Assembly (NCBI GenBank): GCA_963843465.1
Contig: CAWJKP010000003.1
Location: 1,240,001-1,304,000 of the forward strand
DNA: 64,000 nucleotides
DNA from: CAWJKP01 sp963843465
GTDB lineage: Bacteria; Planctomycetota; Planctomycetia; Pirellulales; Thermoguttaceae
Direction: 5' to 3'
Below the pieces are notes generated by a model. The model saw only the letters and a program-made list of their open reading frames with translations, had not been told where the DNA came from and made no database searches. The position numbers and the translations under genes were made by a program. Of the stretch, positions 47,111 through 57,425 are shown in pieces. The first letter of the stretch is position 1; the number at the start of each line of letters is the position of its first letter.

Positions 47111-49522
47111 GAAGGGAGCCAGCCGGCGTGCAGAATGGCCCACGAACCCCCAACCGTACCGGCCAGTGGCGTGCCCGATGGACGTCGACTCTGCAGATCG
47201 TCGCCATACCCCTGTTATTCGCCTGCTTCGAGGCGACGAAGGAATGGCTCGCCCACGGGCTGACGAAGTGGCAGTCGCACTTTCTCAGCATTAGCGTGGT
47301 GGCAATCATCAGCGTCATCGTGGTCTCCCTTGCCCATAGGCACTTGGCCCAGTCCCGGCGCGACGGCCGGCGTGCCGAGGAGGCCCTGCACGCGAGCTTC
47401 GAGCGCTATCGGCTCTTCGCCGAACACGTGGCTGACGTAATTTGGACCATGGATTTCTCCGGCCAGATCACCTACGTGAGCCCTTCGGTGCGGCCCTTGC
47501 TGGGATACACGCCGGAGGAGTATCTCGGCTTTACGATCGAGCAAATATCTACCCCTTCGTCGACGGTTCTCGCCCGCCAGCGCCTCGAGGAAAACGTTCT
47601 CGCCGCCAGCAAAACGGGTCATACGGAGCCCGGGCGCGTCGAGCTGGAGATGCTCCGCAAGGACGGTTCCACGGTCTGGTGCGAGGCGGGTTACAGCGGC
47701 AAGTACGATGTGTCGGGGAAGATAGTCGGCTTCATGGGAATCACCCGCGACGTCAGCGAGCGGAAACAAGCCGAACAAAGGCAAGCGCGCCTCTTGGAAC
47801 GCCTGCAGGGCATGAACCGGCTCCAGGAGGAGCTGCTCGCGTCGGGGACGCTGGAGGAGAAGTTCAAGCAGATCACGGAGGCGGCCGTCCGCCTCTTGGA
47901 CCTCGACTTCTGCCGCATCTGGCGCATCGGGCGGGGCGACCTCTGCAAAGCCGGTTGCGTCCATGCCGCGCAAACGGAAGAAGGCCGCGCGTGCCGGCAC
48001 CGCGAGAAGTGCCTGCACCTGTTGGCCAGCTCCGGACGCTACACTCACACCAACGGTCCGCACGGCCGGGTGCCTTTGGGCTGTTACAAGATCGGCCGCA
48101 TTGCCAGCGGCGAGGCCAAGAAGTTCATCACCAACAGCGTCACCACCGATCCCCAGGTGGGCGATCACGCCTGGGCCAAGAGCCTCGGCCTGGTCTCCTT
48201 CGTGGGATACCGGCTGCGCGACGCGGCGGGCGCTACGGTCGGCGTGTTGGCCATGTTCGCCAAACACCCCGTGGGCGAAGAAGACGACGTGTTTCTTTCC
48301 CACCTTGCCGAGACGACCTCCAAGGTCATTGTCGACCACGAGGCCGAAGAGCAGCTTCGCCAGGCGCAGAAGATGGAGGCCGTGGGGCAGCTTGCCGGCG
48401 GGATGGCCCACGAGTTCAACAACCTCCTGCAAGCCATCAGCGGATACACGCGCTTCGCCATGAAAGGGCTTTCCCCCCGGGAACAACGCTACGACGACCT
48501 CCAGGAGGCGTGCAAGGCGACAGACCGGGCGTCAACGCTCACGCGACAACTGCTCGGCTTCAGCCGCCGCAGCGAGCTTCAGCCCAAGAGCGTCAATCCC
48601 AACGACGTGGTGGCGGACCTGGTGAAGATGGTGCGACCCCTCCTCGGCGCAGATCCTGCTGGAGGTGATCCGCGACGACGATCCGGGAACGGTGTGGGCC
48701 GACGCCGGGCAACTGCAACAGGCGCTGTTGAATCTTTGCATCAATGCGCGGGATGCCATGCCCTCGGGCGGCAAACTCCTGCTGAAAACGGAAACCGTGG
48801 TCCTGGGCGACACCGACTGGGAATATGGTGCCCACACCGATCCCGGACGCTACGCGGTCTTCACGGTGGCCGACACAGGCTGCGGCATGACGCCGGAGTT
48901 GCGGCAGCGGATCTTCGAGCCGTTCTTTACCACCAAGGGGGTCGGCAAAGGGACGGGGCTCGGGCTGCCCATGGTCTACGGCACCGTGCGGCAGCACAAG
49001 GGAGCCATCCACGTCTATAGTGAACCGGGAACGGGCGCCACCTTCAAGGTGTTCTTGCCCCTAGACCGTCAGAGCCAGGAGACGGATGCCGTCATCGAGG
49101 CCCCGCTTCCGCCGCGCGGGACGGAGACGATTCTGCTGGCCGAAGACGAGGAGATGGTCCGCGGACTGGCCGTCCGCATCCTGGAGCGGGCAGGCTACAC
49201 GGTCCTTGCCGCCTGCGACGGCGAGGAGGCGCTTGGCACTTTCCAACAGCAGCGGGAAGCCATCGCGTTGGTGATCTTGGACGCGGTCATGCCCAGGCTC
49301 ACCGGGCAAGAGGTCTACCGCCGCATCCAAGACATGGCTCCCCAGACCAAAGTGATTTTCTGCAGCGGCTTCGATCCCGAAACCGCCCGCTCCGGCCTCA
49401 TGGTTCGGCAGCGTCTGCGGCTGATCGAGAAGCCTTTCCTGGAAGATACGCTGCTGCGAACCGTGCGGGAAGTCCTCGACGAGGAAGTGGAATCCCGGGT
49501 GGAGGTGGGCACGGGGATTTAA
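47092..49522 (+). CDS. Hybrid sensor histidine kinase: TM-PAS-GAF-HisKA-HATPase-REC (one frameshift)
   Basis: About 810 aa. Two helices (~38-55 and 63-85), PAS (~100-225: FAEHVADVIWTMDFSGQITY, FMGITRDVSERKQAE), a Cys/His-rich GAF domain (~245-420), HisKA with His441 in GGMAHEFNNLL, HATPase (LNLCINARDAM, DTGCGMTPE, GKGTGLGL), and a C-terminal receiver with acceptor Asp in LVILDAVMP. The frame shifts near 48650 (GGCGCAGATC). The GAF region has CKAGC, ACRHREKC, LLASSGRYTH and VPLGCYKIG, conserved in a subset of environmental kinases and suggestive of metal, heme or Fe-S sensing (inference). It overlaps the HD-GYP regulator gene, which has a suitable receiver. Confidence 0.9.
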
Positions 49523-49545
49523 CGTCGGGCGGAGGACAACCTGGT

Positions 49546-49580
49546 TCTGTAGGGAACGCCCTCCGTGGCGTTCCGGGAAA
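49546..49580. repeat. TGTAGGGAACGCCCTCCGTG palindrome
   Basis: CTGTAGGGAACGCCCTCCGT with complement GGCGTTCCGGG. It is in the same family as 3212 and 10821 and lies 24 nt after the kinase stop. Confidence 0.7.
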
Positions 49581-49747
49581 TTGAAACAGCCTGTTTGCGG
49601 GCTGCTTCAGTCGTTGCCGGTGGATACGGCGTCTGAGGCCCTCCGCTTCGTGGTTCCAGGTTTCCGGAAGAGTCTCCCAACCGAGCCGCGCCGAGATTAA
49701 AATAGGCGTTGGCCGTTCAGCCGCCTTTTGCTGCCGGGAGACAGACC

Positions 49748-52700
49748 GTGAACCGACCGTGCTCAACCTATGCTGCAACGATCTTTCTGGCACTGCCGGT
49801 GATCCTGGTCACCGGGACTGTCTTGGACCGCCATGCCCACGGCGCCGAGAAGCCGCAACACCCCAATCTGTTCGTCAATGCCGGGGAGCTGGATCAGCTC
49901 CGCAGGAAGCTCAAGACCGAGCCGTGGCGGGCCAGGCTTCTCGAACAGGTCAAGCAGGATGCCGACGGCGGCAATCCCGTGGCCGCGGCCGTCGTCTATG
50001 CGATGACCGAGGACCGCGCCTGCGGCTCGAAGGTCCGCGCATCTGTTGCAGCAGGCCAAGGACTTCGTGCCCGGGCGGCCCGGCGCAGTATCCCTGGGGG
50101 CCCGAGGCCGGCAGTGCCATCGCCTTCGACCTGGCGGCGCCGCTGCTCTCGGCCGGCCAACAGCAGGCCGTGGCGGGCTTCCTGCGGCAATTGGCGCTGG
50201 ATGGCATCAAGTACCACCAGGGCCAGCCCCTGACGCCCAACATGTCGTTCGTCTGCCACTGGCGGATCGGCCTGATCGGCTACGCGATCGCCGACCCGCA
50301 GATCATCGAATGGGCCGTCAACGACCCCGGGCCACCGTGGGGCGGCAAGCGGCCGGGCCGCTGGGGCGGCTTCAAGCAGCGCATCGAGCACGCCTTGACC
50401 GACGGCGCCTTCTGGGACGAAGCCACGATCTACGGCAACTTCAGCATCCTGGGCATGATGTATCTGGCCGAGGCCGCCCGGCACCATGACGGAACCGACC
50501 TCTACAACTACACCAGCCCCAACGGCGGCAGCCTGCGTAAGGCCATTGTCGGGTTGGTCTCGCTGGCCTATCCCGTCGAGCGGACCGGCGTGGGCCGCGG
50601 CTCCGTCCGCATGGTCACTTGGGGCGACGGCTCGACCTCCCCGCCCAACCGCGTCAACAACGAGTCGGGCGACGCCTACTTCGTCAACAAGCCTAACATC
50701 TTTCCCGAGCGGCAGAACCTCTATCCCATCGTCGAGATCGCGTACCACGCCTGGAAAGACCCGCGCTACGCCTACCTGTTGGCGCTCAATCCCCGCCGCG
50801 ACGAGCGGCTCGGCTGGTTCGAGTACCTGCCCGTCTCGCTGCTGCTGGGCGAATCGCTGCCGCCGGACACGCCCCCGGCGGCCATGCCCAGCGCCGTCTA
50901 TCCGCAGACGGGCATCGCCCTGCTCCGCTCCGACGAGTCGCCGGGCTACTGGACCTCCGCCGGGCTGGTGGCCGTGCAGCAAATGGGCCGCAACTATGGG
51001 CACGACCACCGCGACAAGTTCGAGCTCCTGCTCTGGGGCCGCGGCCGATTGCTCTACCCGGATTGGAACGCCCAGCAGTACGAACCCATGGAATTCGGCT
51101 GGACCCGCAACGCCTGGGCCCACAGCACGCTGGTCGTCGACGAGTCGAATCCCAAAGGGGGCAGCTCCAGCGAGCGGCACGATTTCAACGCCGACGCCAA
51201 GTTCCTCGCCACCGCCAGCCGCGAGATCTACCCGGACGTGGCCGAGACCCGGGCGCTGCTGCTCACGGGCGAGTACCTCTTGGACTTGTTCTGGGCCGAT
51301 TCGCCGCGCGAGCGAACCTATGACTGGTTCGTCCACGCGCTGGGGCGGCTGAGCCTGCCGGGGCCTAACGCCTTCCAGCCCAGCCAGGACCTGCTTCGGC
51401 CGTACCATTGGGTCGATCGCGAGCGAAAATGGCAGACCGATCGCACGTGGTCCGCCGACTTCGTGCAGCAATCCGGCGGGGTGCTCCGCGGCATGGGCCA
51501 GTACGGCGACGAGTGGTTCCATGCCAAGGTCGGCGTCCGCATGACGATGCTCGGCGAGCCGGGCACCACGGCCTACGCTGGCGAAGGGCTGTTCAACCCC
51601 GTGCCCAACCTCCGCGAGTACGGCAATCCCGAGGGCACCATCCCACTGGCGATGGCTCGCCGCAAGGCACGCACCACGTGCTTCGCGGCCTTGCACGAGC
51701 CTTTCGACCAGCGGCCGTCGCTGGTGATGCGGCGGGTCGATCAGCAGCCCGCAGCCATCGGCGTCTGCGTGGCGGGGCCCGGTTTTACCGACTACGCCTG
51801 CGTCTCCTTTTCCGCCGAGCAGGCGGTGACGCTCAGCGATGCGGCGGACGCGTACCAGTCATTCACGTTCGGCGACTACGGGTATCTCCGCGTGAAGCAG
51901 GGCAAAGTCATCGCCCGCGGCGCGTGGCGGTCGTTCCGCGTCGCCGCGCCGGACGCGGCACCGTCGGGGCGCTGGTGCTCAACGGCCGCGAGGCGCCCTA
52001 TCGGAAGCAGGGCGGTTACGTCCTGTTCAACGATTCGGCCCAGCCGCCGCGCACGAGCCCGCCCCGGCAAGCGGCGGCAGCCGCCCCCGTCGCGCCGCCC
52101 GAGGAAATCCGCCTTCCGCGCCCCGCGGGCGTGACCATCGAGGAAACCGAGCGCCACCCGCTGTTCCCGATGTGGGTCGTCCGCGCCCCAGGCTACGAGA
52201 TGCACATCCACCGGAAGTTCGGCGTCTCGCGAACGTTGATCGACGGCCACGGGCAACTGTTGTTCGGCAGCGAGTGGTGGGGCGGCTCGGGCGTTTTCGA
52301 GGTGCGACTGCCTAGCGGCGCCGAGGAGACGGCCCCCTTCGCCTGGAACCACGCGGCTAAGCAGATCCGCTGGCGGGGTCCGACGATGGAGGTCGCGGCC
52401 CCCAGCGGCGAATCGTTCACCGCCACCTTCGGCGAGCACGCCATTCGCTACCGCTTCCACGGGAAACCCAACGTGGAGTACCGCGCGGCGATCCAGTCTT
52501 TCTTCTGGCACCCCAGCGGGCGATTGCGGACGGCCAAGGAGCAGCCCCTCGCCGGCCTTCCGCCCACGCTGGGCAACTTCCACTGGACTTGCCTTCAGAA
52601 CCCGGACCTGTCACCGGACTGCGTGCTGCTGTTGACCCCGAGGCAGCCGGCCGACTGGAGCCATCGCCCCGCCAACATCAGCGCGTTCTGGCCGCTCCGC

Positions 52701-52781
52701 GACGGCGAGAGGTTCATCCTGGTTTTCGGGCCGGAGGAAAAACTTCGGGCGCTGGCGGAGGAGGCGATTCGAGCCCCTTGA
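49748..52781 (+). CDS. Second secreted heparinase II/III-like lyase (three frameshifts)
   Basis: About 1,010 aa after correction. The GTG start gives signal peptide YAATIFLALPVILVTGTVLD, then KPQHPNLFVNAGELDQLRRK. The toroid region includes NMSFVCHWRIGLIGYAIADP and GTDLYNYTSPNGGSLRKAIV. The catalytic motif region is MGRNYGHDHRDKFELLLWGR, matching the His motif of the paralogue at 15858. A beta-sandwich follows, and after a break near 51965 an extra ~250-residue domain (HPLFPMWVVRAPGYEMHIHR to LRALAEEAIRAP) not seen in the paralogue. Breaks near 50035, 50080 and 51965 fall at CGCGCA, GGCGCA and CGCGCC. A possible -10 (TAAAAT) is at 49697. Substrate: uronic-acid polysaccharide, unspecified. Confidence 0.8.
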
Positions 52782-52805
52782 CTTTCCCCTGCCGTCCATC
52801 ACAAT
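52778..52805 (+). promoter_or_regulatory. Possible sigma-70 promoter for the CoA ligase
   Basis: TTGACT (52778-52783, overlapping the upstream stop codon), a 16-nt spacer and CACAAT (52800-52805). The start would be ~27 nt before the ligase ATG. Confidence 0.35.
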
Positions 52806-52838
52806 CGGCGTAGCGATTCTTGCAGAGGCCCTAGGTCG

Positions 52839-54419
52839 ATGACGGATCTTCCCCAACGTCTCAACGCCGCGACTGTCCTGGTCGACGACCATCGGGCCCA
52901 GGGCCGGGCCGGAAAGCCGGCCATCCTCTGCGGCCCCCAGACGGTCACCTATGCCCAATTGCAGGAGGCGGTCAACCGCTTTGGCAATGTGCTCCTGGAG
53001 CTGGGCGTGCGGATGGAGGAGCGGATCGCGATCCTCTTGCCCGACAGCCCCGAATGGGTCTACGTCTTCTTCGGCGCGATCAAGATCGGCGCGGTGGCTA
53101 TTCCGCTGAACACCCTGCTGGCGAGCAAGGACTACGAGTACCTGCTGAACGACTGCCGTGCACGGGTGCTCGTCATGCACGCCTCCCTGGCGGACTGCAT
53201 CCAGTCCATTCGCGGCCGGCTGCGGCACCTGGCGGAGGTCGTCGTCGTGGGCGGCAAGGCCGAGGGGGCGTCGTCTTTCGAGACGCTCCTGGATCGCTCC
53301 TCGGCGACGCTCGAGCCGGCCGACACCCACAAGGACGACATGGCCTTCTGGCTCTACAGCTCGGGGACCACCGGGTTTCCCAAAGGGGCGATCCACCTGC
53401 ACCACGACATGCTCGTGGCCGCCGACCGCTACGCCCGGGAGACGATCGGACTGGCCGAGTCCGACGTCTCCTTCTCGGTGGCCAAGCTGTTCTTCGCCTA
53501 CGGGCTGGGCAACGGTCTGTATTTCCCCTTGAGAACCGGCGGCACCACGGTGCTCTTGCCCGATCGGCCCCTGCCCGAGAAGGTCTTCCAGACCATCGAC
53601 GCTTATCGGCCCACGGTGTTCTATAGCGTGCCGACCAGCTACGCCGCCTTGCTCCACGAGGCCCAGAAGACCGGGCGGACCCGCTTGCCGGACGTGCGGA
53701 TCTGCGTTTCGGCCGGCGAGACCCTTCCCCGCCACTTGTTCCTGGGCTGGCGCGAGCGGTTCGGCGTGGAGATCCTCGACGGCATCGGCTCCACGGAAAT
53801 CCTGCACATTTTCATCTCCAACCGGCCTGGCCGGGCGCGGGCCGGCAGCACGGGCCAGATCGTGCCGGGCTTCGCCGCGCGGATCGTCGACGACCACGAC
53901 CGCCAACTGCCGCCGGGCGAAGTGGGCACCCTCTGGATCCGGGGCGACAGCATCGCCTCCGGCTACTGGAACCAGCACGAGACCAGCAAGCAGACCTTCC
54001 GCGGCGAGTGGATCAATACCTACGACAAGTTCATGCTCGATCACGACGGCTATTTCTGGTACTCGGGCCGGGCCAACGACATGCTCAAGGTCAACGGCCA
54101 GGCGGTCTGGCCGGCGGAAGTCGAAGCGGTGCTCCAGGAACATCCGGGCGTCCTGGAAAGCGGCGTCTGCGGCGCCGCCAACGACGAAGGGCTGCTCAAG
54201 CCCGTGGCCTTCGTGGTCCTCAAGGACGGCTTCCAAGGGTCGCCGGAGCTGGCCCGCCAACTGCAGGAATTCGTCAAGGCCAATGCCGCGCCGCACAAGT
54301 ATCCTCGGGCCGTGGTCTTCGTCGATCAGTTGCCCAAGACCGCTTCGGGCAAGATCAAGCGCTTCGAGCTGCGGCACCGCGCGGCCCAGGACGGGCTGCT
54401 ACGCACGCAGCAACGCTGA
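52839..54419 (+). CDS. Benzoate-CoA ligase family acyl-CoA synthetase
   Basis: 526 aa adenylate-forming enzyme. P-loop YSSGTTGFPKG (~res 175), AKLFFAYGLGNGLYFPLRTG, the A5 motif DGIGSTEILHIFISNRPG, GSTGQIVPGF, hinge SGRANDMLKVNGQAVWP and the catalytic Lys in TASGKIKRFEL. FFAYGLGNGLYFP and GSTEILHIFISNRP are hallmarks of the benzoate-CoA ligase group (BadA/BclA), so aromatic acids such as benzoate are the likeliest substrates; related acids cannot be excluded. Its 3' end overlaps the convergent KAS III gene by 21 nt. It heads the acyl-CoA block that runs to 63 kb. Confidence 0.88.
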   Translation: MTDLPQRLNAATVLVDDHRAQGRAGKPAILCGPQTVTYAQLQEAVNRFGNVLLELGVRMEERIAILLPDSPEWVYVFFGAIKIGAVAIPLNTLLASKDYEYLLNDCRARVLVMHASLADCIQSIRGRLRHLAEVVVVGGKAEGASSFETLLDRSSATLEPADTHKDDMAFWLYSSGTTGFPKGAIHLHHDMLVAADRYARETIGLAESDVSFSVAKLFFAYGLGNGLYFPLRTGGTTVLLPDRPLPEKVFQTIDAYRPTVFYSVPTSYAALLHEAQKTGRTRLPDVRICVSAGETLPRHLFLGWRERFGVEILDGIGSTEILHIFISNRPGRARAGSTGQIVPGFAARIVDDHDRQLPPGEVGTLWIRGDSIASGYWNQHETSKQTFRGEWINTYDKFMLDHDGYFWYSGRANDMLKVNGQAVWPAEVEAVLQEHPGVLESGVCGAANDEGLLKPVAFVVLKDGFQGSPELARQLQEFVKANAAPHKYPRAVVFVDQLPKTASGKIKRFELRHRAAQDGLLRTQQR

Positions 54420-55409
54420 GCCCCAAACGAACCCCGATCCGAAGGCTACCAGCAGCACGAGATTCCCCGGGCGGATCATCCCCGTGCGGCGCGACTCGTC
54501 CAGGGCGATGGGCAGCGAGGCCGAGGCGATGTTGCCGTAGTCCTCGACGTTCACGTAGACCTTCTGCCGTGCGATGCCCAAACGCTCCACGATCGCCTCC
54601 AACATGCGGAGGTTGGCCTGGTGCGGCACCAGGACCTGGATCTCGTCCAACGTCAGGCCGTTGGCGCGGAGGCACTCGAACACCGCCTCGGACATCTTCT
54701 CGACTCCGTTCTGGAAGACGGCCTTGCCGTCCATGCGGAAGTGGACGCGGCAGGCTTCGAGGTCCTCGTGGGTGACGTGCTCCCGGCGGCCCAGGGCGCT
54801 GCCCGGCGCGGCGGTGTAGAGGGCCTTGGCGTGCCGGCCGTCGGCGTGGAGGATGGTGGAGAGGATGCCCTGCCGGCCGTCGGGAGAGGGACCGACCACG
54901 ACGGCCCCGGCCCCGTCGCCCAGGAGGACCGCGATGTTGCGGCCCTCGTAGGAACCGTCGATCCGCGTGGAGAGCTTCTCGCTGCAAGCGATCAGCACGT
55001 GGCGGCAGGTGCCGGCGCGAATGAAGTGGTCCGCCAGGGAAAGCCCGTAGATCAAGCCGGCGCATTGCTGCTTGATGTCGAACACGGGCGTGCCCACCAA
55101 GCCCAACTTGGCTTGCAGGAAGAAGGCGCAACCGGGATCGGCATGATCGGGGGTGATGGTGTTCATGATCAGCATGTCGATCTGGTCCATGCTCAGGCCC
55201 GCGTCGGCCACGGCGTCGCGGCAGGCCGGCACGGCCAGGTCCGAGGCCGCCATCTCGGGCGGCGCGTACCGCCGCCGCCGCACGCCGGTCCGCTGGACGA
55301 TGAACTCGTCGCTGGTTTCCATGACCTTCATCAGGTCGAAATTCGTCACCACCTGCGGCGGGAGGTAGCGACCGGTGCCGAGAATACATGAGCAGGGTGC
55401 GGCAATCAT
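54399..55409 (-). CDS. fabH: Beta-ketoacyl-ACP synthase III (KAS III)
   Basis: 336 aa thiolase-fold condensing enzyme. Cys116 in DIKQQCAGLIYGL, His in VPHQANLRML and Asn in NIASASLPIAL form the Cys-His-Asn triad; LLGDGAGAVVVG and LLVAFGSGFVWGSALLR are standard. It normally condenses an acyl-CoA primer with malonyl-ACP to start fatty-acid synthesis. It is a single gene, convergent with the CoA ligase, not next to other fab genes, so it may prime with an unusual acyl-CoA made by its neighbours (inference). Confidence 0.95.
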   Translation of the reverse strand: MIAAPCSCILGTGRYLPPQVVTNFDLMKVMETSDEFIVQRTGVRRRRYAPPEMAASDLAVPACRDAVADAGLSMDQIDMLIMNTITPDHADPGCAFFLQAKLGLVGTPVFDIKQQCAGLIYGLSLADHFIRAGTCRHVLIACSEKLSTRIDGSYEGRNIAVLLGDGAGAVVVGPSPDGRQGILSTILHADGRHAKALYTAAPGSALGRREHVTHEDLEACRVHFRMDGKAVFQNGVEKMSEAVFECLRANGLTLDEIQVLVPHQANLRMLEAIVERLGIARQKVYVNVEDYGNIASASLPIALDESRRTGMIRPGNLVLLVAFGSGFVWGSALLRA

Positions 55410-55548
55410 GGCGTCCAGTGTACCCGCCCGAGCCGCCTCCGGGCAAGCCCGCGCCGAGCGGCCATGCCGTGCTGTGGTTTAGCTTCCGCCTCTTGACGCT
55501 CCAGCCGTCGCTTGGGTATCGTGGGAAGGTGCATTTTAGCAAGGCCGC

Positions 55549-55634
55549 TTTGGAGTGCGGCGACTTGTCGCCGCTTTTCATCCGCACGGCACTACATGCC
55601 GCCAAGAAAGCGGCGACAAGTCGCCGCACTCCAA
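55549..55634. repeat. GGAGTGCGGCGACTTGTCGCCGC paired palindromes
   Basis: Copies at 55549-55578 and inverted at 55606-55634, only ~28 nt apart, fill the divergent spacer between KAS III and the dehydrogenase gene. Confidence 0.85.
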
Positions 55635-55679
55635 ATATGTTTGTTCTCCACCGCTGTCGCTGACGGGAGTAGGTGCTAC

Positions 55680-56646
55680 ATGCGAGCCATCGAGTTCCTT
55701 GGGCCGCGGAAGATCCGCTTGCGCGACGACGTTCCCCTGCCGGAGCCGGGGGCGGGCGAGGTCCTGGTGCAATGCCGTTACGTGGCGTTGTGCGGGACGA
55801 ACATGGGCCCCTATCTGTACGACGGGCGTTGGGCCGACCCGGCCCTCTTGCGTCCGCCCGGCTGGCTGGGCCATGAGAACCTGGGGGTCGTCGTCCGCTC
55901 GCGCGGCCCAGTGGCCGGAAGGCACGTCCGTGCTGGCCCATCCCGAGGATTACAACGGCTTTGCGGAGTACGTCCGCTCGAAGCCGGCCGGCCTGGCCCG
56001 ACTGCCCGAGGACCTTGCCGATCCGGCGGCCCTGGTGGTCGCCCAACCGCTGGCGACGGTCCTGCGGGCGATGGCCCGAACGAGGCCGGTCGTCAACCAG
56101 TGTTGCGCCGTGGTGGGCCAAGGGCCGATGGGATTGATCTTCACGCATCTCTTGCGGCGCATGGGGGCCAGCCAGGTGATCGGCATCGACCGCGTGGCGT
56201 GGCGGCTCCGCTGGGCCACGCGGCTGGGCGCCACGGCCGTGATCGACGCTTCGCGGCAGGAGGTCGTCGAAGCGGTGCGCCAGCAGACCGAGGGGCAGAT
56301 GGCCGACTTCTGCGTCGAGGCGGTCGGGCAGCCCGAGTCCCTGGACACGGCCGCCCGCCTGCCGCGCCGGCGAGGCCGGCTGATGGTCTTCGGCGTGCCG
56401 CATCACGAAAGCCCTCCCTTTCCTTGGTATCACACCCTGGCCAATGAAACGGAGATCGTCACCTCGATGGGGCCCGAGTGCATGGACTATTTCCAGACGG
56501 CCGTGAACATGGTCGTCGAGGGGCACGTGGATCTGGCGGCGATCGTCCGGCCGCGGATGCCGTGGGCCAGCGCCGCCGAGGCCTTCGAGATGTACGCCAA
56601 TCCGGATCAGGCCGAAGATTCGCTCAAACTGACCTTAGTGCTGTGA
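55680..56646 (+). CDS. Zinc-type (MDR) alcohol dehydrogenase family protein (one frameshift)
   Basis: About 322 aa. The GroES-like N-terminus (MRAIEFLGPRKIRLRDDVPL, EVLVQCRYVALCGTNMGPYL, PGWLGHENLGVVV) carries the catalytic Cys (LCGTN) and GHE motif. After a break near 55905 (TCGCGCGG) the Rossmann part follows: VVGQGPMGLIFTHLLRRMGA, GIDRVAWRLRWATRLGATAV and DFCVEAVGQPESLD. The structural zinc Cys cluster is not seen. It resembles sorbitol/threonine dehydrogenase-like MDRs. In context it may oxidise a hydroxyacyl-CoA or cyclic alcohol, which is unproven. Confidence 0.8.
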
Positions 56647-56656
56647 CCCAACAATC

Positions 56657-56683
56657 GTAGGACGGATTGCCAATCCGTCCTAC
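56657..56683. repeat. RAYT palindrome, 27 bp, upstream copy
   Basis: Perfect palindrome: GTAGGACGGATTG, a central C, then the complement CAATCCGTCCTAC. It ends 3 nt before the transposase start codon. Confidence 0.95.
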
Positions 56684-56686
56684 AAC

Positions 56687-57424
56687 GTGAAGAGCGCCTC
56701 ACCGGTGACCGTCACTACTTGGAATCGACCACCGCCGCCGGGTTTTCAGGGCTTGCGCGAAGATCTGCGGCTGACCGCATACTCCCGACATCTGCCGCAT
56801 TGGAGGCAGGACGGCGCTACGTATTTCGTCACATTCCGCCTGGCAGACTCCCTGCCCCAGTCGAAGTTGCGCGAGCTGGAAGCCATCAAACGCGAGTGGG
56901 CCAGGAAACGCGGAATCTGTAGGACGGATTGCCAATCCGTCCTACCGCGCCGCATCCCGCACCAGCATTGGGGGACCTTTGCGAAGAGTCTGATGGGCAA
57001 AGTTGAGGGTTGGCTTGACGAGGGGATGGGCAAATGCTGGATGGCTCGTCCTGAAATATCGCAGATTGTCATGCACTCGTTGCACCACTTCGACAACGAC
57101 CAGTACGAGCTGGGTTGTTACGTGGTAATGCCAAATCACGTCCATGGCATTCTCCGTCCGTTGCGACCGAAGAGCGTTCCGCTGGAGAAGATTCTCCAAA
57201 GCCGCAAACTGTGGACATCGCGCGAAATCAATGCGGCGTTGGGTCGTAGCGGATCTCTTTGGGAAGAAGAAAGTTTCGATCGGATAATTCGTGATGAAGA
57301 GCACTTGTATCGTTGCATTCAATACATTGGCGCAAACCCGGCCAAGGTGGGGATACTGCCGGACCAGTGGCGCAGATGGGTGCGGCCTTCTTGGGAATCG
57401 TTAGGTTGGAATTTCGACACTTAG
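56687..57424 (+). CDS. REP-associated tyrosine transposase (RAYT, Y1_Tnp family)
   Basis: 245 aa single-strand DNA transposase-like protein of the IS200/IS605 TnpA relatives that mobilise REP palindromes. Family landmarks: HWRQDGATYFVTFRLADSLP (38-57), the HUH motif in YVVMPNHVHGIL (His151, His153), and the C-terminal SFDRIIRDEEHLYRCIQYIG followed by NPAKVGI. At the position often held by the catalytic Tyr before D-[HR]-I-[IV]-R this protein has Phe197. Residues 78-86 (CRTDCQSVL) are encoded by an exact copy of the 27-bp palindrome that also flanks the gene on both sides. The GTG start is close to the upstream palindrome; the stop TAG is 1 nt before the downstream one. Confidence 0.9.
   Translation: MKSASPVTVTTWNRPPPPGFQGLREDLRLTAYSRHLPHWRQDGATYFVTFRLADSLPQSKLRELEAIKREWARKRGICRTDCQSVLPRRIPHQHWGTFAKSLMGKVEGWLDEGMGKCWMARPEISQIVMHSLHHFDNDQYELGCYVVMPNHVHGILRPLRPKSVPLEKILQSRKLWTSREINAALGRSGSLWEEESFDRIIRDEEHLYRCIQYIGANPAKVGILPDQWRRWVRPSWESLGWNFDT
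56919..56945. repeat. RAYT palindrome inside the transposase gene
   Basis: Identical to the 56657 copy over all 27 bp. Being exactly nine codons long, it preserves the frame and adds RTDCQSVL-type residues. Confidence 0.95.
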
Positions 57425-57425
57425 G

